From: Melampsora larici-populina 98AG31
Taxonomy: Eukaryota > Basidiomycota > Pucciniomycetes > Pucciniales > Melampsoraceae
Direction of reading: 5' to 3'
Assembly: GCF_000204055.1 (NCBI RefSeq)
Contig: NW_006768774.1
Span: forward strand, 1,255,819-1,319,818
Length of the DNA: 64,000 nt
The position numbers were made by a program, and so were the translations under genes. Below, piece after piece: positions 34,278 to 43,865 of the stretch (positions within the stretch are counted from its first letter, which is position 1; every line of letters starts with the position of its first letter). The notes beneath the pieces were generated by a model. It ran no database searches. It had not been told where the DNA came from and saw only the letters and a program-made list of their open reading frames with translations.

Positions 34278-34680
34278 TATAGTGAACAGGTAGGATCTCT
34301 CTTTATTTTGGACAAAAGTATATTTTGAATTTCTTAACAATACAATCATCACTGTAAGCAACCACAACAAAAGAACTTGATAACAGTGAAAATAAAGAGA
34401 AAAGTTGTACCTTAGGAAGTCTACATTGAGATGAAGAGTTCAAAATCAGATAAGAGAATCTCAAATGGTAATAATTTATAACAATAAGATCAAAGTTAGA
34501 AATTGATTTATACCTTCTTCCTTTGAGATAAAGTCTTGAGTTTGATTTAGATTCAGCTTTATAGTTGAAGGAAGTTGTTGTGTAGTATTGAAATGTTTTT
34601 AGAACTAATCAAAAGTTGACACAAAAGAACTTTTAACAATTTGAGAAGGAAAAAGATGAATAAAAAGATAGAAGAATAAT

Positions 34681-35081
34681 AGGGGGTGTCAAGTTCAATT
34701 TTTTTACGGTAAAAACCATAAAAAACTTTTCCGTCGTAGTATAAATTTATGCAAAATTTACGAGAATGGGAAAGTTTTATCTATCCCGTTCTTGCATAAC
34801 CGTAAACAGATAAGTTTACAACATCGCTTTGAAGACTCAAATTTGACTGTTTCACTCTTGGAAAGAGGTGTGCTTGATAGTGGATGCAAGGATAACCTTG
34901 CATCCTCTTACCAGCAGTTTTCTCATTACCGTGTGGAAGATCGAGGCGAAAAAGTAAAAAAGCCTTGATCGTGGTTTACAAGCAATGATAAACACTCGGG
35001 AAAGTTTTTCTACCGTTAAAACATAAAAACTTTCCCGTCTCATAGTTTTTTTGTTGTAAAAATTCAAACTTGACACCCCTT
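34681..35081. mobile_element. Harbinger-like MITE A, TSD AAT
   Basis: The ends are AGGGGGTGTCAAGTTCAATT and, inverted, AAGGGGTGTCAAGTTTGAAT. AAT flanks it at 34678-34680 and 35082-35084. The interior has short inverted motifs around CGGTAAAAACC and AAAGTTTT. It is non-coding. The AAT target and the GGG..TCAAGTT end recall the Harbinger element at 27066. Confidence 0.75.
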
Positions 35082-35084
35082 AAT

Positions 35085-35365
35085 AAGGGGGCTCAAGTCA
35101 AGATATTTAGGGACCTTTCTTAAAAAATTGGGGAAAGTTTTTCACGGTACCGTGCTGTAAAAACTTCTCCCAATTTGTAAAAAAGGACCAAAATTTTTTT
35201 TTTCAGATCTCCTTCTGAGCAGTAAATTTACGCAAATTTGCTGCTTAAAAAAATTTGGGATGTTGTATGACATTTCCCAATTGCATAAAATTTGCGTAAA
35301 TTTTATGAAATTGGGAAAAGTTTTTTACGATAAAAGTGGTAAAAAAAATTGACTTGAGCCCCCCT
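35085..35365. mobile_element. Harbinger-like MITE B, TSD AAT
   Basis: The ends are AAGGGGGCTCAAGTCAAGAT and, inverted, AGGGGGGCTCAAGTCAATTT. AAT flanks it at 35082-35084 and 35366-35368, the left copy being shared with MITE A. The interior is non-coding, AT-rich and rich in TTGGGA/TCCCAA motifs. Confidence 0.73.
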
Positions 35366-36213
35366 AATATATGATTGTGTAACTTTTGAGTTGAACATTG
35401 TATTATCTAAATACTAAAAAGATGGACCACTCACATGAGTTTCGGTCCTTTTTCTTACCCGTCCATCAGTTCCGATTTTGGATTTTGGATTATTTGTGCA
35501 GTTCGAGCCCGTCTTTTACGCTACCTAAATTGCTTTTATTGCTTTTCCATTTGCTTTTCAGCATCTTTTCTTATTGTTTTTTGTTCTGGCTGCATACCCA
35601 GGAAATCTTTCACCTTTTTTCTTCCTTTTTGTTTAGACTACACACATGTTCTATTGCTGGCTTTGTGTACCAATCCATGTACTCTTCTTTGTGATTTTTT
35701 GTGATGACTTTCATCCTCCACACCACGTGGTATCGTAGCAGATGCCGACATCTTGTCCTATTGTTTTTCGTTCCGGCTGCATACCCAGGAATCCTTTCAA
35801 CTTTTTTTATTACTTTTCGTTCGGACAAAACGGGTGTTCTGCTGATGGCTTTGTGTACCGATGCATAGACTTTTTTTTGTGATTCTTTGTAATGACTTTT
35901 ATCCCTCTACACCATGTGGGATCATAGCAAATGGTGACTTTTTGTTTCATTACTTGCTCCTGGTGTCATGTCCGTATTCCATGCTTTTGAAAATTTGGGT
36001 CTGGATTTAGGATATAAAAGGCCGGTATTACCACGATTAAGAATCATGACACAATCTCACCCAAAGAAGTCAGAAAAAAACTTTCTCAACCCATAGTCAT
36101 CTATTTCTTAACCTTCAAATTTATAATACACTACTTTCTTCTCTTGGACTCCTGCTGTTATACTTACTTCCGTGACTTAATATCTTGCACTCAAACTGGC
36201 AACTTCCAACGCA

Positions 36214-36345
36214 TCTAAATACTAAAAATATATGGACCACTTGCATGAGTTTTGGTCCCGCTTTGTACCCGTCCATCAATTTCAATTCCTGATGTCCGAT
36301 TCTAATTGCTTTTGAAACCCGTTTAATATTATGCACTTAGCTTTT
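36214..36345 (+). repeat. Second Helitron 5'-end copy inside the element
   Basis: TCTAAATACTAAAAATATATGG at 36214 repeats the element start at 35406, and the following about 75 bp match with changes (GGACCACTTGCATGAGTTTT). It also follows an A. Other blocks at 35655-35740 and 35840-35925 repeat one another. This suggests a Helitron that inserted next to, or read through from, a relative. Confidence 0.6.
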
Positions 36346-36511
36346 TGCTTTTTGTTGCAGTTCCCTTCTGCTTTCTGATCTTATCACTTTTGACCCTTTG
36401 TTATTGGAACAAAGCATCTCTAGCTTCTGATCTTCAATTGAATTGATAGTTTACTTTACTGACTCGCTGTTCAAACTCACATCCTTATGTGGGTTTTGCT
36501 TTACATCTAGG

Positions 36512-37735
36512 AAGCCATGAAATCTTATAGAAAACTCATCGAGTCATTTTCAAAACTCAAAGAACCCATTCCAAAAGATTAATGCAAATTGCAGCAATTG
36601 CTTTATCAAACAATGTGTCATGTAAACTTATCATGAATGATCATCGTGGTGTGATTGACAATTTATAAAAATCTATTGCAATCAATGTGATCTTAATTAA
36701 GACTGCTTTACGTTATCAAAAACTGATAGTCACTCAAATCATACAATTATTTAAATCATACATCAATCTGTTTGAATTGGATTCGGCTCATCAACTTTGG
36801 TCAAGAGTTCAAAACGATTTTGTCCTTTTGAATCTAATTCATCAAAACCAAAAATTGATTGTAGATTTTCAACATTTAACCAAAATCTTACATTGGTTGA
36901 TCTTTATAGAAAAGAAAATTTATGAATGTAAAAGTCAAATGAGATTAGATTTAGTAAATCACTATTTTAAAATTTTAGAAAATAAAATTACAATTTGGAA
37001 TCTAAATGATTCGATTGAAGAAATCTTACCATTAGAATTAGAGAGAATCAAAGCTGAAAGTTTAGCTTGGTTAGGATACCCAAAAGAAGCTGAATGGGTT
37101 GCAACGTTAGCCTTTCTTTACTTTTTGTTTTTAGACCAAATCTTCTTTTGCTAAATGATCTGAGTAGCCTTTATATCTCTACGTCTGACAAAGAAGATTC
37201 CAATCAGAACATTTCATTCACTTTAATTCATTGATTCTTTTCATCCTTTTTGACAAAAAAGTGGTACAAAGAATCGAGTGAAATACTTGTTATCTCAACA
37301 GGATGAAGTTAAAAAGCTTTCAATAGATCAAAATGTTGAAAGTCTTCCTAAGATGACGCCATTGATACGATATCTTTTACTTCGTTTGGGTCAACACCCT
37401 TTTGAACAAACGTTTGAGGATCACATCAGAGTGATCTATATTGAAACTTGTTTCAAAGTTGAGTGATAGACGACCAGGCTTTTGAGACTTGAACTCTTTA
37501 AACTGATTTTTTTGTTGTGATTGGTTTGAAATAGAAACTTTATAAGATGACCAACGTTCCAGAACTTGAAAGTTATATTCACGAAGTGGTCAAATATACC
37601 ACCAAGATCTTAAGTTCAAAAGCATTAGTTGACAACATGAATGCAAGAGCTCCAATGATACCGATCAGATTAAAGAAATTCCTCTTGATTGCATATTATA
37701 ATCTATTTCAATCGATAGACACTTATTCACGTTTG
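36512..37735 (+). pseudogene. Captured multi-exon gene fragment of unknown function
   Basis: Three exon-like blocks, each bounded by splice-like sites. The first (about 36512-37098) begins after CTAG with EAMKSYRKLIESFSKLKEPI, has stops at about 36580 and 36666, and runs to LAWLGYPKEAEW. The second (about 37263-37466) reads KYLLSQQDEVKKLS and IRYLLLRLGQHPFEQTFEDH. The third (from about 37536) reads KMTNVPELESYIHEVVKYTT and PIRLKKFLLIAYYNL. The helical, gene-like protein is not one I recognise. It ends without a stop in unrelated sequence near 37735. Introns are retained, as expected of Helitron capture. Confidence 0.6.
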
Positions 37736-37749
37736 AATGATCAAATTAA

Positions 37750-39100
37750 CTATGCAACCCCCAAAATCTTTACTTCTCAACTCTACATATTTCTCATACT
37801 TTCAAACAATCTTTTCTCTCATTTCCATCACTTCTATGGCCTCAAATCTTGGTGGACTGTTTTTCCCTCATTTGTCCTACCCTTCACAGCGCCCGTTGAA
37901 TGTGACCTCAACACCGAGGTCACATCTACTGTGTAGTTTCTCTCACAAAAACGAGTGTCATTTGTAACATATGTCTCTGAGCCCAACTCAAAGGTGTTCA
38001 TCTTCTGATTTCCAAGTGCTCAACTATCCTCAGGAACTCCAACCCCATATCCTTGGTTTCCATTGAAGTTTGTGTCCAAAGTTAGGGAAATGTTGCTGTT
38101 TCACAACTCCTCATAAAAAAACTTGCCAAACTGTCAGGGTTGATTCCAAAGCTTTTGACTAATTGAATTATGTGTACCAAACTGATTAAGAACACAAAGT
38201 GAAATGATTGTCATTATTTTGAGCACTTCTTCAATCATTTCAATTCATTTAATTGTTTTTCACATTCCCATCAACCAAATTATACCTGTTATAGCCATCA
38301 ACAAAAGATTTAATCCTCTCCTTTCTTATGAAAATTGAAGACATAGGCACATGTAAAGATATTTGACTGGAAATAATGGAAGAAAATATATGGTCATTGA
38401 TAACAATTGGGCCCTGGATGAGATCAAAGTCATCAGAATTATCCACATTCCATTTCACTTGCATGCCATTGTCAGACCACCCCTATGTGTTGTTTTGAAT
38501 TGACACTTACTCACACACTTGTGTATTGTATACTCCTTCCACAGCCAAAAGGGGGCAGTCAACCCTTCAAAGGGGGTTCTGACTTTAGTAAAATCCTAGA
38601 AAATTAGAATGACAAAACCACCAATCTTAATGGAGTTCTGAATGGTTTCATCAAATTTGTGTAACAAGAGTTTTTCATAAATGGCCCTGACTAATCAAAT
38701 TTTTGGGCATTTTTAATTGTGGGTAAGGTGTGATTTGAGTTTATGACTTTGAAGCACAACTGACTATAGAATTTTCTTTGGCCAGAAGGAAAAAATCCCT
38801 GGACATTATGTTGGTATTTATGTTCTACAGCCATAATTACGCAGTATTTTTATTGTTTTGTATCAACATCACTTGTTTGCCTCCCTGTGAGAATGATTGC
38901 TTTGCCTGTTAATATAACAATACAAACTTTGGGAATACTTTTTAATCTTGTCAAAAGTCCCTAAGGCATGCACATAATTGACCGCTGAGGTATTGCGTAG
39001 AGGTGATAAGCAACATTGCCTACGTGTTGTTTGGTCTTTTTCAACTTAGGTTACTATGTCAGGTGCTGGCCTTATGAGACTTAAGTTGGTTCACAATTCA
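37750..39100. other. Non-coding right part of the Helitron
   Basis: No gene seen. It holds a small perfect hairpin (GTGACCTC..GAGGTCAC, 37902-37923) and AT-rich sequence up to the terminal palindrome. Confidence 0.55.
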
Positions 39101-39106
39101 ACTGTT

Positions 39107-39120
39107 GCGGGCGCGCCCGC
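39107..39120 (+). terminator. Helitron 3' terminal palindrome
   Basis: GCGGGCGCGCCCGC is a fully self-complementary 14-mer, 11 bases before the CTAG end. In Helitrons such a hairpin marks the end of rolling-circle transfer. It is conspicuously GC-rich against its surroundings. Confidence 0.75.
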
Positions 39121-39735
39121 ATAGTCTCTAGTAATCTAAAAGGAAACATATCAATGACGTCACAACGTAACAATCGGTCAGCATCTTACAAATTCAGGAC
39201 AGCACAGCATCAAATCAGGACATAACAACATATGCACAACTCAGTCATAGCATAGTGATTTGGTTAATCATAACAATATGAAAAAATTGGTCTGATAAAA
39301 CTGGGTCTGAGATTAAATTTTGTCATCTCAGCGGAGCCCAATCACCATATTTCTTACAGTCATTCGAGATTCGCTTGGCCGAATCTCTTTTTTTTTTTTT
39401 TTTTTCAATACAGACGAAATTTATAAGCATAATAGCCCTATAGCCAATTGAGGTGCTCTACCGTTGAACCCGGTCAGCAGCCTTGTTGACTCTTGTTTAC
39501 CACCACCTCAACACCACTCCTTGTTGACTCTTGTTTACCACCACCTCAACACCACTCCAAGCCCTCGACACCACTCGATTCTCTCAACATCAAGTTTTGA
39601 TATCCATCCAACCTTTTCGATATCCTTCAATTCCTTTTCGAGTTTCGATTCCTTTTCGAGTTTCGATTCCTTTTCAAGTTTTGATCCTTCTCGGTATTTA
39701 AAAGCTTCGTATCTGTTCTTCTCGACGATCTCAAC

Positions 39736-41962
39736 ATGCCACAACGACCTACAAAACAACAAATGGCTTTGGCAGAGGAGGAAGCAAGAAGAGCATTAGA
39801 AATGTAAGCATGAGGAAGCAAGAAGAGCATTAGAAATGTAAGCATCCTCTCTTTTCCTCTGTAATTGATAACCAACTCACCAATCTGTCTTTCTAGTGCG
39901 AACAGACAGGCCAGGCGAGCTGGACCTGAAGGCTTCAGTCCCGAGCTTGGCAGAGGTGGTTCACCTTATTACTACGAAACGTAAGTTTTCTAATCTATCC
40001 ATTTCTTGACTCAAGAATTGAAGAGTAGCTGATTACCTTTATCTTTTTAGACCAGGACATCACTGGGAAGATGTCAGATTCGGCGGTAAACGTCAATATC
40101 TTGACTCAGAAATCATCCATATCGATCCATACGAGCATCCAGGTTTTCGCGAGTTCCGCTGTAAGAATCATCAGAAGATTGAACCAGGTCAGTAGTTCCT
40201 TTTCTTTCAAACCTTGATCAGAGGCTTTAAGCTGACTTTCCATCAACTTTAGATTCAGATATCAAGGTCTTTCCCGGTGGTTTACCGTCTTATACTCCGA
40301 TGGCCTCTCAAGTTCGACCTTCTGGATCGGCAATCATGCTTGATTTTGATTCCAATCATAGGGATCCTATGTTTGGATATCAATTTTTCGACCAACGAAT
40401 TGAACGTGTCATTGGAGGTTAGTACTTTTCCTTCATCTCACTCTTGAATACCCAACATAAACTGATCATGATTCTATTAGATCCACATGTTGATGTGGAT
40501 CTAACCCAATCACCCAGTCCGAACCTCGAAACTCCTACTGGACCCATTCAAACTCCTACTGGACCCATTCGAACTCCTACTGGACCCATAGTCCCCTCTG
40601 CCGATAGTGTACCCACTCAAACCAGCATAGGGTATCACGTCTTTAGCCCCATCCACCTTACCGATGCTGAGAAACGCTCCGGGGCGACTGTAACTTACAT
40701 CGACTATGTCACCAAGGTACCATTCGAAAGATTAATCCAAATCCACGGGTTTTCTCTCAACGACGTGAAGGAGTCTCTTTTCAAGGCGTGCAACGCCAAT
40801 AAGCCACCTTGCGGTGACATTCTCAGGACCGCTGATGACGAATGTAACCTTACCTTCAAAGGATATGTTTGTAACGGTGAAACATTTAGCAAGACCACCC
40901 TGCCAGTAATCCCAAACGACGAGATTTTCGATGATTTGGAGAATATGATCCTCCTCAAGAAAGGAAAGGAAGTTGGATTCCGTCTCATCATGGAGGATCC
41001 AAAGAAAAAGGCTTGAACTGTTTCCAGAGTAAGCTTTTGTTCTTTTTTTTCACATTCTCAACTTGATATTAACAAATGACTTGATTCCTTCTGAACAGGA
41101 TTTGCAATTCAATCAATCTGTTGCCCACCGTCGTCCAGATGCGTTGGATACTGGTGAACATCATGAAGTTGAGATGTTGGTAAGTATCATCTCAACTTCT
41201 CTTTCTTTTCGACTGCAACTTATTCTTTGACTTATTCTTCTGGGACAGAGCATTGGAGTTAACAATGCCATCCAGGCTGAGCTCAACAAGCTCATGATCC
41301 CCTATTGCCACACCAACATTGGTGGCAGGGAGTGCATGGGTGATATCAAGCCAGATGATTCTACCATGGTGATATACTTGACCCATTCGATGTTTGAAGT
41401 TTGGGCAAGTGATATAGTAAGTTTTTTTATTTCTTTTACATTATCACTTCAAAAAACTTGATTAACTCATTTTTGATCGCTCTGACAGGTACACAAGCGT
41501 CATGGTGCTACCCAATTAAACCCACCTCGTCGCCTATTGTTCAAGTACGGTCCAATTGATCATGCGAAATCGAAATTGAAACCCGGTAATCCATCAGCAC
41601 CTTGTTCTGGCTCGGCCGTATCTCAAATTCCGATGGTCTCGCTTGGGAATGGCCTATTTCCATTCAACACCAACAATAACCAGCCCATTCCCCAACAATC
41701 TGCTCCTCGATCAGATTCTCCAGCCCCAAGACCTCTCCCAGAATTCGAACAATACCTTGAGTATTGCAAAATCAGTCCAGAAGATCATCACACTCGCAAT
41801 CTACTCAAGACATACGACATCGTGAACTTTGAGATGTTCTTATCTTCGGCGCTTAACATCGAAGAGATGAAGCAGTTTGGCTTTCAGTTTGGTCCACGTG
41901 TTTGTCTTCACAAAAACGCGGTGTTATATCGACAACACCTCAAGAACGTAGCTCGTGGATGA
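39736..41962 (+). pseudogene. Spliced accessory protein of the DDE_3 element, SAM-like C terminus, one TGA
   Basis: Exons with canonical introns and matching phases: 39736-39803, then about 39898-39979, 40051-40188, 40253-40417, 40480-41028, 41099-41179, 41250-41416 and 41490-41962. The N terminus is charged (MPQRPTKQQMALAEEEARRA). The middle has a threefold TPTGPI repeat and a folded-looking region (ERLIQIHGFSLNDVKESLFK). The C terminus (EQYLEYCKISPEDHHTRNLL.., FGFQFGPRVCLHKNAVLYR) resembles a SAM domain. A TGA at 41014-41016 (KKKA, stop, TVSR) precedes a good donor and four more exons in phase, so it is a late lesion, again CGA to TGA. Role unknown, perhaps DNA binding or transposase partnering. 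Confidence 0.7.
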
Positions 41963-42513
41963 GTCTAGTTTTACCTCGTGTCATCAAACAAAGTATTGAC
42001 CTTGTCCTATTAAAGGGCCTATTGTTGTAGCTATAGTACAGTACACTATAAAATTACAACTGCTATATATTATTATCTGTTTAAGGTTCACGTCTATTCT
42101 GTAATGCAAATGTTCTTTAGTGAACAAATTGGTACTTCAAACACAAAGTTCCAAGTGAGATTTTTATCAATCAAAGAGTTCTTTGAACTTGAATTTGACT
42201 CGAAGCAAGAAATAGAATTATTTTGACTTTCCCAAGTTTTAATTCAAGTGAGGTTTCTCAAGTTGGAGTTTTAAGAAACATCTTGAAATTTGTGTCTTGA
42301 AACTCATTACTCACAACTCACAAGAGTCAAACTTCTCTTCTTCAGTTTAGGGTCAAAGGCACAGGAGAAATTACACAAAAATCATTTCATTGATCACTTT
42401 TGCAAAGACAACATAGAGACATCTACAACAACAAATAATTTTTATCATAATATTCTGTAAGACTACTTTAAACCCTTATCAACATCAACTGTTTTCTACT
42501 TTGATACCCCTCT

Positions 42514-43651
42514 TCATTCTTGATTACGTGGTCTGTAACCACAGGTCGTGTATAAGCTAATGATGAAATTGCTAGTGCAAACATCACTCATAACTTGCTT
42601 GAGACATTTCAACTTGTCTTGAGCCACTGCAAGCAAGCCATTACGTCGAAGCGAAGCCTTGAAGATATCGAATACTCGCTCGATGGGATTGAATTCCGGT
42701 GAGCAAGGCGAAGTATAAATTAATAAGACTCCTGCGTCTTCACACAAGGCTTCGATTGATCCGCGGTGATGGATAGTCGCATTATCCATCACCAGAACCG
42801 AATTTCAATTTGGATATGGATGCATAACAGGTAACTTGAACAACCATTCTATTGTCAGCTTTGTTGTTGAATATGAAGAAAGAGACATGAAACAACTTAC
42901 TAAAACATGTTTCAAGAATGCTTCGAATTCGTTTCGACGGTAAGCATTGAGCTTGGCATTGACCGCTAATAAGCCCATCTCGCAAATCGCAGCCAAGATG
43001 CTGTAGTGAGAGCCGTGTCTCGACCGTTTCAACGCTTTCGGTCGTTTGCCTTTCTTGGACCGAAGGTGATTGTGTTGTACATCTGGTAATTTTAAACCAG
43101 TCTCATCTGAGCCAAAGTTGAGAAGAAACAATACAAATCCAAATCAGGTTTAAATCTTCCAGAAGAGAGAAAACGAAGAAAAACTCACCTAAGAATACCA
43201 AGTACTCAGATGGGATATGAGCAATAGCCGCAGAGAATCTCGCTTGTAATACAGAAGATTGATTTGGATCCACTTTGGCGACCTTGTGAACGGTAAGAAA
43301 GAGACGTTCTTTCAAGTCGTTGGCGATGGTTTGTCGACAAGCCAGTAGATCAGTATGATCGTACATGGCTTCTTGAATCTCGTCAAGGAACAGACAGGGA
43401 TCGTTATTGATGAGTTCAACCATGAACTCTCGATCTTCGTCAGAGTAGAGCGTTGGGCGGCCTCGTCGGTCATAAGTAGCCGGGTTGCGAATCACCGCGT
43501 GAGTATGAGTGTACAAGGCGTTCCATTGCACAAAGGACTTGTCCGAAATCGTGGTAAGGAGCTCTTCGTTGATTGATTGAGGTGATTGTCCAGATACGAG
43601 TTTGTGAATAGCAATGACTTTCAGCTGAGGACTGTACGCCACAAATCCCAT
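42514..43651 (-). pseudogene. DDE_3 transposase, one in-frame TGA
   Basis: Exons 43651-43189, 43106-42901 and 42858-42514 join in phase. The N terminus is a helix-turn-helix region (YSPQLKVIAIHKLVSGQSPQ, RRGRPTLYSDEDREFM). The catalytic residues are in LDETGLKLPDV, VMDNATIHHRGS and SPEFNPIERVFD, with 34 residues between the second D and the E. A TGA at 42805-42807 lies between HPYPN and NSVLVMDN, where Arg (CGA) would fit. This element therefore probably cannot move without help. Confidence 0.87.
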
Positions 43652-43865
43652 GGCTGGGTAGACTCAATGAAGTGAAACAATGAGGTCGAAGTTGAATGGT
43701 AGATGGTGGAAGAGGGATGTGGTGGCAGGTGGATGACTGAAGCAGTCTGACGCGGCAGGCTGTTTAGCCTTCCCCGTTTGAAGGCTATGCTTATAAATTT
43801 CGTCTGTATTGAAAAAAAAAAAAAAAAACCTCGAGATTTGGCCAAGCAAATCTTGAATGACTGTA

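Larger units (their letters stand above)
35406..39131 (+). mobile_element. Helitron with captured host-like exons
   Basis: The 5' end is TCTAAATACTA and the 3' end is CTAG, with a perfect GC palindrome GCGGGCGCGCCCGC ending 11 bases before the terminus. It inserted between A (35405) and T (39132) with no target duplication. The uninterrupted site, TTGTATTATAATCC, is preserved in the other Copia LTR near 17715-17730. These are the diagnostic Helitron features. No Rep/helicase is encoded, so it is non-autonomous. It contains a second copy of its own 5' end (36214) and a set of exons from an unknown gene. Confidence 0.82.
16400..39275 (-). mobile_element. Ty1/Copia retrotransposon expanded to 22.9 kb by nested insertions
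   Basis: The outer boundaries are TGTAGTGA (16400) and TAACA (39275), with a perfect 5-bp target duplication ATATG at 16395-16399 and 39276-39280. On the minus strand the order is 5' LTR (34278-39275), Met-tRNA primer site, gag, protease, integrase, RT, RNase H, 3' LTR (16400-17868). The coding region is split by elements at 19305-23719, 24415-25770 and 27066-33423. The LTRs are split by a MITE at 16408-17219, two MITEs at 34681-35365 and a Helitron at 35406-39131. Without insertions the element would be about 5-6 kb. Its frames carry stops and lost catalytic residues, so it is dead and older than the elements inside it. Confidence 0.9.
34278..39275 (-). repeat. 5' LTR of the nested Copia element, split by three insertions
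   Basis: LTR sequence lies at 34278-34680, 35366-35405 and 39132-39275, aligning in order with 16400-17868. The interrupting pieces are two MITEs (34681-35365) and a Helitron (35406-39131). The outer end is TAACA at 39275, followed by target duplication ATATG. Confidence 0.87.
39357..43863. mobile_element. Two-gene DDE_3 (Tc1/IS630-type) transposon, TSD TA
   Basis: Terminal repeats begin CAGTCATTCGAGATTCGC on the left and, inverted, CAGTCATTCAAGATTTGC on the right, with TA at 39355-39356 and 43864-43865. Both ends continue into an oligo-T/A run of 16-21 bases and then GACGAAATTTATAAGCATA. Inside are a multi-exon accessory gene (+, 39736-41962) and a DDE_3 transposase (-, 42514-43651), convergent. 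At 4.5 kb and two genes it is far larger than a classic Tc1. Each gene has one TGA. Confidence 0.85.

Noticed and set aside
39429..39490. tRNA-like stretch on the minus strand (GGTTCAACGGTAGAGCACC)
   Set aside because: It resembles a D-arm only; no cloverleaf with acceptor and T arms could be drawn, and it lies just inside a transposon end.
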